DNA of 64,000 nt from an uncultured Pelagibacteraceae bacterium (GTDB lineage: Bacteria > Pseudomonadota > Alphaproteobacteria > Pelagibacterales > Pelagibacteraceae), in assembly GCA_902595885.1 (NCBI GenBank), contig CACJRQ010000002.1, forward strand, positions 42,109 to 106,108. The letters are read 5' to 3'. Positions 57,346 to 64,000 of the stretch are shown here, in pieces. The notes below the pieces were generated by a model. That model had not been told where the DNA came from. It saw nothing but the letters and a program-made list of their open reading frames with translations, and searched no databases. The translations under genes and the position numbers were made by a program. Numbering within the stretch: the first letter of the stretch is position 1; each line of letters opens with the position of its first letter.

Positions 57346-58784
57346 TAAGCCACTCTTTTTTCCACTTTAGATTTACTCTCTAGATAAGTTTTAATTGAAG
57401 CTGCTGCATCTCTTCCATCTTTTATCGCCCAAACAACTAATGAAGCTCCTCTAACTATATCGCCAGCAGCAAACACCCCTTTTATATTTGTTTCCATAGT
57501 ATCAAAATCTGTTTTAATAGTTCCCCACTTTGTTACTTGTAATTCAATACTATCAAATAAATTTGGTAAATCCTCAGGATCAAAACCTAGTGCTTTGATG
57601 ACCATATCTGCCTTTGTTTCATAACTTGAGCCTTCTTGTACTTGTGGCTTTCTTCTTCCTGTCTCATCTGGATCACCTAATTTAATTTGATCTACAATTA
57701 TTTTTTCTACTTTATTTGTACCTTTAAATTCTTTAGGACTTGATAACCAAACAAACTCAACACCTTCTTCTTCTGCATTTGCAACTTCTCTTGCAGATCC
57801 TGGCATATTTTCTTTATCTCTTCTATACAAACATTTAACAGATTTTGCCTTCTGTCTTATAGAAGTTCTTACACAATCCATTGCTGTGTCACCTCCACCG
57901 ATTACAACAATGTCTTTACCTTCTGCATTTAAAATTCCTTTATCAAACAACTCAACATCATCTCCTAGACCTTTCTTATTAGATGCTGTTAAAAAATCCA
58001 TTGCAGAAAAAATATTATCAAGATCATTTCCAGGTAAGTTTACTTCTCTTGCTTTATAAACTCCTGTTGCAATTAAAATTGCATCATGTTTTTTTCTCAA
58101 TTGGTCTAGGCTTGCGTCCTTACCAACTTCAAAATTTTGAACAAATTCAATTCCTCCATCCTTTAAAAGTTTTGTTCTTCGCTCTACAACTTCTTTTTCT
58201 AATTTAAAATTTGGAATTCCATAAATTAATAATCCTCCTGCCCTATCATATCTATCGTAGACAGTAATTTTATACCCATTTTTTCTTAATTGTTCTGCAG
58301 CAGCTAATCCAGCAGGACCTGCTCCTATAATTCCTACACTTTGATTTTTTTCGCTCGTTACCTTAATAGGTTTTACCCAGCCCTGAGCCCAAGCATTATC
58401 TGTAATATATTTTTCTACTGATCCAATAGTTACTGTTCCATGACCAGACTGTTCAATTACACAATTTCCCTCGCATAATCTATCTTGGGGGCAAATTCGG
58501 CCACACACTTCAGGCATATTGTTTGTGCTTTGGGATAATTCATACGCCTCCTTTAATCTTCCCTCGGCTGTCAGTTTAAGCCAATCTGGAATGTTGTTAC
58601 TTAGAGGACAATGAACTTGACAAAAAGGTACTCCACATTGCGAACATCTACTTGACTGTTCTTTGGCTTTTTCATTGATATACTCGTCATAAATTTCCTT
58701 AAAATCTTTCTTTCTCGTATCAACCTCCCTTTTAGGTGGAGTTTGTTGACCTATTTTAACAAATTTAAGCATTTTATCTGGCAT
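57345..58784 (-). CDS. gltD: glutamate synthase (NADPH) small subunit
   Basis: GltD passes electrons from NADPH through FAD and iron-sulfur clusters to GltB. The 479 residues show Cys clusters SRCSQCGVPFCQVHCPLSNN and VCGRICPQDRLCEGNCV, the FAD fold VGIIGAGPAGLAAAEQLR, the NADPH fold IVVIGGGDTAMDCVRT, and FAAGDIVRGASLVVWAIKDGR. It is the first gene of gltD-gltB and sits 183 bases from the divergent uppP gene, in the second-longest promoter region of the window. Confidence 0.97.
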   Translation of the reverse strand: MPDKMLKFVKIGQQTPPKREVDTRKKDFKEIYDEYINEKAKEQSSRCSQCGVPFCQVHCPLSNNIPDWLKLTAEGRLKEAYELSQSTNNMPEVCGRICPQDRLCEGNCVIEQSGHGTVTIGSVEKYITDNAWAQGWVKPIKVTSEKNQSVGIIGAGPAGLAAAEQLRKNGYKITVYDRYDRAGGLLIYGIPNFKLEKEVVERRTKLLKDGGIEFVQNFEVGKDASLDQLRKKHDAILIATGVYKAREVNLPGNDLDNIFSAMDFLTASNKKGLGDDVELFDKGILNAEGKDIVVIGGGDTAMDCVRTSIRQKAKSVKCLYRRDKENMPGSAREVANAEEEGVEFVWLSSPKEFKGTNKVEKIIVDQIKLGDPDETGRRKPQVQEGSSYETKADMVIKALGFDPEDLPNLFDSIELQVTKWGTIKTDFDTMETNIKGVFAAGDIVRGASLVVWAIKDGRDAAASIKTYLESKSKVEKRVA

Positions 58785-58967
58785 AATATTATTTAAGTTT
58801 TGGCAAAATATACCTTGATTTATGTATATAAAGCATAAAATAGGTCATATATATTGACCTTAATTTTTAAATTTTTGCTGCTAATAAACAAGTTTTTAAT
58901 TATTGCATAGCTAATATGCTTAAATCGAATTGTTTTAAATAAATACTTTATAAGTTACGAAGAAATA
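58785..58967. promoter_or_regulatory. divergent gltD / uppP regulatory region with palindrome
   Basis: This AT-rich 183-base gap serves two divergent transcripts. Its clearest element is the inverted repeat AGGTCA-TATATAT-TGACCT (58842-58860), 58-76 bases from the gltD start and 108-126 from uppP. It could be an operator for a nitrogen- or redox-responsive regulator, or a hairpin: on the plus strand it is followed by TAATTTTTAAATTTTT. No riboswitch was recognised. Confidence 0.35.
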
Positions 58968-59732
58968 ATGTTTCAAAATATTATAGAAGTTTTAATTCTC
59001 TCTGCAATTCAAGGAATATCAGAATTTCTTCCTATTAGTTCTTCTGCTCATTTAGTTTTGGTTTCTACTTTATATGAATTTAAATCTAGTTCTTTGCTTA
59101 TTGATATCAGCCTCCATCTAGGATCGCTAATAGCAATAATTTATTTTTTTAAAGATGAACTGTTTGATATCAGAAAAAATAAAAGAATTTTAAATTTAAT
59201 TATATTAGGATCTATTCCATTAATAATTGTTGGATACATACTTTATATTACAAATTTAATTTATCAGTTAAGAAATTTAGAGGTTATTGCTTGGACTACT
59301 TTAATATTCGCAATTATTTTATACATCTCAGACAAAAATCGATTTGATAAAAAAATTTCTTCAAATTTAAATTTTCAGTCAATAATATTTATAGGTGTTT
59401 TCCAAATCTTCTCTCTTGTACCCGGAGTGAGTAGGGCAGGAATTACTATAACAGCTGCGAGAATTTTAAAATTTAATAGATTGGATTCAAGTAAGATATC
59501 TTTTTTACTTTCAATTCCAGCATTAACTGGAGCTAGTGTCTTAAGCATGAAAGATGTTTTTGAACAATCAATTCAGTTTAATTACTTAGTTGTTATCGCA
59601 ATTATATCTTCTTTTATTTTTTCTTTTCTAACAGTTAAATTCTTTTTAATTTATATAAATAAATTTTCAATGAATGCGTTTGTAATTTATAGAATTGTTA
59701 TTGCCTTATTTTTATTTAATTTAATTTACTAA
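58968..59732 (+). CDS. uppP: undecaprenyl-diphosphatase
   Basis: UppP (BacA) recycles undecaprenyl pyrophosphate to the monophosphate lipid carrier. The 254-residue polytopic membrane protein has the two signature loops: IQGISEFLPISSSAHLVL with the active-site Glu and Ser cluster, and LVPGVSRAGITITAARIL (usually PGTSRSG) with the key Arg. About seven to eight membrane helices are expected. It is convergent with the EamA gene; the stops interlock in CTAA. Confidence 0.94.
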   Translation: MFQNIIEVLILSAIQGISEFLPISSSAHLVLVSTLYEFKSSSLLIDISLHLGSLIAIIYFFKDELFDIRKNKRILNLIILGSIPLIIVGYILYITNLIYQLRNLEVIAWTTLIFAIILYISDKNRFDKKISSNLNFQSIIFIGVFQIFSLVPGVSRAGITITAARILKFNRLDSSKISFLLSIPALTGASVLSMKDVFEQSIQFNYLVVIAIISSFIFSFLTVKFFLIYINKFSMNAFVIYRIVIALFLFNLIY

Positions 59733-60622
59733 ATATATTTTTTTTTAACTAAAGGTAGCAATTGAGATAAAAGAACTCCACATAGAATAAAAAAGCATCC
59801 AAGTAAATTATTAACATCTAGAATTTGATTTAAAATAAACCAAGCAGCTATAGTCGCAAATACACCTTCAAGAGAAAAAATTATAGCTGCAGGTGCTGGA
59901 GTAATATTACGCTGGGCATAAATTTGTAATACAAATGCAAATCCACCAGATAATATACCTGCATATAAAATTGAATAAATTTCCATTAAAATATTACTTA
60001 AAATAAATTCTTCATAAATAATTCCAATTATAAATGAAAAAATAGCCACAATTAAAGTCTGCGCAGCTCCTAAAGTAAGTGGCAGATTGTATTTAGTTAT
60101 AATGATCCCAGTAAAAATGATATGAGTACTCCAAAATAGAGCTCCTAGAACAACTAAAGTATCTCCTAATCTTACTGTTGCATCATGAAAATTTGTTAAT
60201 AAATATCCTCCAATTAAACATAGAACTACAGAAGGCCATACACTCCAATGCATTGATTTTTTACCAAACAAAAAAATGATAATAGGTACCATTGGCACAT
60301 AAAAAATTGTAAAAAAAGCAGCATTTGCAACATCTGTGTAAAGCAAAGCAACTTGTTGTAGTGCTGAGCCTAAGAATAAAGAAATTCCAATTAATAATGA
60401 ATAAATTATGAAAGTTTTTTTATCTAATTTAAATTCTGATTTAAAATTTTTTAATTCAAATAAAATCATAAGTGGGATTATGGCTAGAAAACCAATAAAA
60501 AACCTCACAGCATTAAATGTAAAAGGGCCAATATTATCCATGCCCGTATCTTGGGCAATAAAAGTTGTTCCCCAAATAAAAGTGCACAATAAGGCACTAA
60601 ATAATGATATGGATTTACTCAT
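59729..60622 (-). CDS. EamA/DMT-family transporter
   Basis: A 297-residue membrane protein with ten hydrophobic segments in two EamA repeats (first from about 8-135, second from about 145-285). Family marks are TFIWGTTFIAQDTG, LQQVALLYTDVANAAFFTIFYVP and FSLEGVFATIAAWFILNQ. Drug/metabolite transporters export or import small metabolites; the substrate is not inferable. It lies six bases downstream of aceF on the same strand, possibly in one transcript. The stop is shared with uppP. Confidence 0.9.
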   Translation of the reverse strand: MSKSISLFSALLCTFIWGTTFIAQDTGMDNIGPFTFNAVRFFIGFLAIIPLMILFELKNFKSEFKLDKKTFIIYSLLIGISLFLGSALQQVALLYTDVANAAFFTIFYVPMVPIIIFLFGKKSMHWSVWPSVVLCLIGGYLLTNFHDATVRLGDTLVVLGALFWSTHIIFTGIIITKYNLPLTLGAAQTLIVAIFSFIIGIIYEEFILSNILMEIYSILYAGILSGGFAFVLQIYAQRNITPAPAAIIFSLEGVFATIAAWFILNQILDVNNLLGCFFILCGVLLSQLLPLVKKKYI

Positions 60623-60628
60623 TTTTAA

Positions 60629-61891
60629 TTAGACAGCTAGTTTATAGGCAAAATTTTTGCCTAAGTTTTCTTTTAGATCATTATTAAACCTAGCTGCTTC
60701 TGCACCATCAATAATTCTGTGGTCATAAGATAAAGAAATTGGCAGCATAGTCCTAGTTTGAAACTTTCCATTCATAAAAATTTGTTTTTTTTCTGATCTT
60801 CCTACTCCTAATATAGCAACTTCAGGATAATTAATTATAGGAGTAAAAAATGAACCTCCTATACCACCTAAACTCGTAATCGTCATCGAGCCACCAAACA
60901 ATTCTTTTTTATCAATTTTTAAATTTCTACAAAGTTCGCTTACCTCTTTTAACTCTTTACTTATCAGAGAAATTTTTTTGTTATTTACATTTCTTATTTT
61001 TGGAACCATTAATCCATTTGGCGTGTCAACTGCTATCCCAATATGGAAATATTTTTTTAAAGTCATTTTTCCAGTCTCAATTTCGTCGATAGAAGAATTA
61101 AAACTAGGAAATTTCTTAAGAGATGCAACTAAAGCCTTTATTATAAATGCTAGAGGTGTAATTTTAATTTTGTCTCCAGTATACATATCTTTTAGAGAAC
61201 TTCTAAAACTTTCCATCTCTGTTATATCAGCTTCATCATGATTTGTAACATGAGGAATTGTTGTCCATGAATTCGTAAGATATTTCGATGATAATTTTTT
61301 AACTCTTGGTATATCTTTAATTTCTATTTCACCAAAATCAGAATGTTCGAATTCATTTTTTATTTTATATGGCTTACTATCTTTTGCTACAAAATCGTTT
61401 TTTGAATTAATAGAGACGAATTTTTTAATATCATCTTCAACAACTCTGCCATCTTTCTGACTTCCAACTACTTGATTAATATTTACACCAAGTTCTCTAG
61501 CAAATTTTCTGGCTTTTGGACTTGCAGATGCAATATCTGAAATATTATTTTTAGATAATGTTTTTTCTTGGATTTCAGGTTTTATTACCTCGGTTTTTTT
61601 AAACTCTTTTTCAATTTTTGGTTTTTCTTTAACCTCTTCCTTTTTAACTTCTGAAGTACTTTCTATAGTTAAAATTAAGTCACCCTCTGAAACTTTGTCT
61701 CCTACCTTTATTTTTAAATTTTTAATTTTACCCTCTAAATTTGATGGTATTTCTACGCTAGATTTGTCACTTTCAATTGTTATTAGGGCATCATTTTTTT
61801 TAATTGATTGACCTTCAGTAACTAATACCTCAATAACCTCAACATCTTTAAAGTCTCCAATATTAGGTACTTTAATTTCAGTTTCTGACAT
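60629..61891 (-). CDS. aceF: pyruvate dehydrogenase E2 (dihydrolipoyl acetyltransferase), single lipoyl domain
   Basis: E2 accepts the acetyl group from E1 on lipoyl-lysine and forms acetyl-CoA. The 420-residue product has one lipoyl domain (VPNIGDFKDVEVIEVLV, ITIESDKSSVEIPS with the lipoyl Lys), a Lys/Glu-rich linker, a peripheral-subunit-binding domain (SPKARKFARELGVNINQVVGS) and the catalytic domain ending SYDHRIIDGAEAARFNNDL. Only one lipoyl domain is present, against three in E. coli. Its start shares a base with the aceE stop (TAATG). No lpd gene is visible. Confidence 0.95.
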   Translation of the reverse strand: MSETEIKVPNIGDFKDVEVIEVLVTEGQSIKKNDALITIESDKSSVEIPSNLEGKIKNLKIKVGDKVSEGDLILTIESTSEVKKEEVKEKPKIEKEFKKTEVIKPEIQEKTLSKNNISDIASASPKARKFARELGVNINQVVGSQKDGRVVEDDIKKFVSINSKNDFVAKDSKPYKIKNEFEHSDFGEIEIKDIPRVKKLSSKYLTNSWTTIPHVTNHDEADITEMESFRSSLKDMYTGDKIKITPLAFIIKALVASLKKFPSFNSSIDEIETGKMTLKKYFHIGIAVDTPNGLMVPKIRNVNNKKISLISKELKEVSELCRNLKIDKKELFGGSMTITSLGGIGGSFFTPIINYPEVAILGVGRSEKKQIFMNGKFQTRTMLPISLSYDHRIIDGAEAARFNNDLKENLGKNFAYKLAV

Positions 61892-64000
61892 TATAATTTT
61901 GTTGGCATTGGTTTGTTAGTATCAATATTATACTTCTTCATTGCATCTTTTGCATGTTTGGAAGCAATAAGCTGTTCTTTTGCTAAAATACTTAAACCGT
62001 AAGCAACCAAATGTTCTTTATCTACCTCAAAAAATTTTCTTAAATTTTTTCTTGTATCACTTCTTCCAAAACCATCTGCTCCTAATGAATAAAAGCTTTT
62101 ATTAGTATAAGGTCTGATTTGATCTGAGTTCATTCTCATATAATCAGATGCAGCCATTATTGGGCCTTCAGTTTTGCCTAAGCATTGTTCAACATAAGAT
62201 TTTTTAGGTTCTTTATCTGGGTTCAAAAGGTTATGTCTTTCTACCTCCATTCCATCTTTTCTTAATTCATTAAAACTTGTTACACTCCATATCTCACTAT
62301 CAATTTGATAATCATTTTGTAAAATCTCTGCAGCAGACATCATTTCTCTTAAGATTGTTCCTGATCCTAAAAGTTGGATTTTAGTTTTTTTGTATTTGTT
62401 AAATTCTTTTATTTTATACATGCCCTTTAAAATGCCTTCCTCACAATTTTTATCTTTCGGCATTTCTGGGTGTGAGTAATTTTCATTCATTGTTGTAATA
62501 TAATAAAAAACATTCTCATTTTTCTCATGCATTCTTCTAAGACCTTCTCGAAAAATAACTGCTAATTCATAATGAAATGTAGGATCGTAAGTTACACAAT
62601 TTGGAATAGTTGATGCAATTAAATGACTGTGCCCATCCTGATGTTGTAAACCTTCTCCAGCTAATGTAGTTCTTCCAGCTGTTGCACCTACTAAAAATCC
62701 TCTAGCTTGACTATCACCGGCTGCCCAAGCTAGATCTCCTACCCTTTGGAAACCAAACATTGAATAAAAAATATAAATTGGGATCATTTCAATATCATGA
62801 TTAGTATATGCAGTGGCAGCTGCAATCCATGAAGACATAGCACCTGCTTCGTTGATACCTTCCTCTAAAACTTGACCACTTTTATCTTCTCTATAAGAAC
62901 TTAATTGAGCTGCATCCTCGGGTTCATATTTTTGTCCTTCGTGTGCATAAATCCCTATTTTTTGAAAAAATCCTTCCATTCCAAAAGTTCTGGCTTCATC
63001 AGGAATAATAGGAACCAGTCTAGGAGATATATTTTTATCTCTTAATAAATTAGTTAGCATTCTCACAAGTGCCATAGTAGTAGACATTTCTTTTTCACCA
63101 GTCGATACTTTCATAAAATCAAAAATATCTTTAGTTGGTGCTTTTATTGGTTTTGCAAAAGTAGATCGCTCAGGTAAAAATCCACCTAATTTAATTCTTC
63201 TTTCTTTAAGATATTTTATTTCGGGTGATTTTTCATCAGGCTTAAAATATTCAATATTTCTTACCTGTTCATCTGTTAAAGGAACATCAAATCGATCTCT
63301 ATAATACATCAAGTCATCAACATCTAATTTTTTAGTTTGATGAGTAGTATTTACACTTTCACCAGATTTTCCCATTCCATAACCTTTAATAGTTTTAGCA
63401 ATAATTACTGTTGGGCTTCCTTTATTTTTAGTTGCCTTATCATATGCTGCAAAAACTTTATGAGGATCATGTCCACCTCTGTTTAGCCGCCATATATCTT
63501 TATCAGACATGCTTGAAACTAATTCTAATGTTTCAGGGGATTTTCCAAAAAACTTTTCTCTTACATAAGCACCATCTCTTGCTTTCATTGCTTGATACTC
63601 ACCATCTACGGTTTCATTCATAATTTTTACTAATTGACCAGTTTTATCATTAGCAAGCAATGAGTCCCAATACGATCCCCAAATTACCTTTATTACATTC
63701 CACCCAGATCCTCTAAAACTTCCTTCAAGTTCTTGAATAATTTTTCCATTACCTCTAACTGGACCGTCCAATCTTTGAAGATTGCAATTAACTACAAAAA
63801 TTAAATTATCTAAATTCTCTCTTGCAGCCAGCCCAATTGCTCCCATCGACTCTGGCTCATCCATTTCTCCATCACCTAAAAAGGCCCACACTTTTCTTCC
63901 TTCATCTTTAATCAAACCTCTATTGATTAAATATTTCATGTATCTGGCTTGATATATAGCAAGCATGGGGCCTAACCCCATCGATACTGTGGGGAACTGC
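61891..64000 (-). CDS. aceE: pyruvate dehydrogenase E1, homodimeric type, 3' part only
   Basis: AceE is the thiamine-diphosphate E1 of the homodimeric type. The track starts at the Met at 63981, but the frame stays open to the edge and the upstream bases encode QFPTVSMGLGPM, internal to AceE, so the gene continues beyond the window. About 700 C-terminal residues are present of roughly 890: WAFLGDGEMDEPESMGAIGLAA (TPP-binding GDG), NLQRLDGPVRGNGKIIQELE, GINEAGAMSSWIAAATAY and MFGFQRVGDLAWAAGDSQARGFL. It precedes aceF in the usual order. Confidence 0.96.
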   Translation of the reverse strand, partial: QFPTVSMGLGPMLAIYQARYMKYLINRGLIKDEGRKVWAFLGDGEMDEPESMGAIGLAARENLDNLIFVVNCNLQRLDGPVRGNGKIIQELEGSFRGSGWNVIKVIWGSYWDSLLANDKTGQLVKIMNETVDGEYQAMKARDGAYVREKFFGKSPETLELVSSMSDKDIWRLNRGGHDPHKVFAAYDKATKNKGSPTVIIAKTIKGYGMGKSGESVNTTHQTKKLDVDDLMYYRDRFDVPLTDEQVRNIEYFKPDEKSPEIKYLKERRIKLGGFLPERSTFAKPIKAPTKDIFDFMKVSTGEKEMSTTMALVRMLTNLLRDKNISPRLVPIIPDEARTFGMEGFFQKIGIYAHEGQKYEPEDAAQLSSYREDKSGQVLEEGINEAGAMSSWIAAATAYTNHDIEMIPIYIFYSMFGFQRVGDLAWAAGDSQARGFLVGATAGRTTLAGEGLQHQDGHSHLIASTIPNCVTYDPTFHYELAVIFREGLRRMHEKNENVFYYITTMNENYSHPEMPKDKNCEEGILKGMYKIKEFNKYKKTKIQLLGSGTILREMMSAAEILQNDYQIDSEIWSVTSFNELRKDGMEVERHNLLNPDKEPKKSYVEQCLGKTEGPIMAASDYMRMNSDQIRPYTNKSFYSLGADGFGRSDTRKNLRKFFEVDKEHLVAYGLSILAKEQLIASKHAKDAMKKYNIDTNKPMPTKL

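Overview
The window looks like a chromosomal segment of a SAR11 (Pelagibacterales) alphaproteobacterium. The DNA is very AT-rich and codons are dominated by AAA, ATA and TTA. Genes are packed with overlaps of 1 to 4 bases, no gene-free stretch reaches 300 bases, and there is no transposon, prophage or CRISPR array. Several gene orders are typical of alphaproteobacteria: aroA-cmk-rpsA-ihfB; trpF-trpB-trpA-accD-folC-trxA; murA-DUF2948-hisD-infA; rpmH-rnpA-yidD-yidC-(engB missing)-argB-HAD-dapD-dapE; truA-fmt-def; bolA/J-domain/cobS/cobT. The species assignment is inference from these patterns, not from a database match.

Layout. Bases 1-8838 (+ strand) run from a truncated aroA through cmk, rpsA, ihfB, pyrF, trpFBA, accD and folC. 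Bases 8835-12451 (- strand) hold trxA and three DNA-processing genes (exonuclease I, a RecB-like PD-(D/E)XK nuclease, rmuC). Bases 12516-15825 hold a tiny membrane-peptide ORF and a tRNA-His-hisS-hisZ-hisG unit. Bases 15830-20446 (- strand) hold a possible ncRNA, csp, tRNA-Phe, infA, hisD, DUF2948, murA, dcd and a small basic protein. After tRNA-Thr and a VTT-family membrane gene come rpmH-rnpA-yidD-yidC, argB, a HAD nucleotidase, dapDE, an HDAC-like amidohydrolase and a SET-domain protein (21440-28830, + strand). Bases 28810-32937 (- strand) carry truA-fmt-def and an unknown exported protein with a small membrane partner. Bases 32995-38157 carry aroK-aroB, bolA (- strand), a J-domain protein and cobS-cobT. 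Then follow a RegB-like kinase, gyrB, an FkbM methyltransferase, tRNA-Ser, lepA, pheT-pheS, rplT-rpmI-infC-thrS, a glycosyltransferase, a hydrolase, gltB-gltD, uppP, a DMT transporter, and aceF-aceE running off the right edge.

How the genes work together. Most of the content is core metabolism (aromatic amino acids, histidine, arginine, lysine/diaminopimelate, glutamate synthase, pyruvate dehydrogenase), translation (four tRNA genes, PheRS, ThrRS, HisRS, IF1, IF3, L20, L34, L35, Fmt, Def, TruA, LepA) and envelope biogenesis (MurA, UppP, YidC/YidD). Dense translational coupling and convergent genes that share stop-codon bases leave little room for regulation.

Points deserving a second look: TrpA and TrpB have both changed at active-site and intersubunit positions; Cmk lacks the Walker A lysine; a nuclease cassette sits next to trxA where addAB commonly lies in relatives; hisS begins four bases after a tRNA-His that has A73 and no encoded G-1; tRNA-Thr has an odd T-loop; the RegB-like kinase has HS instead of HE in its H-box; cobST is present without cobN in view; an HDAC-like gene neighbours a SET gene; and there is a two-gene envelope pair of unknown function.
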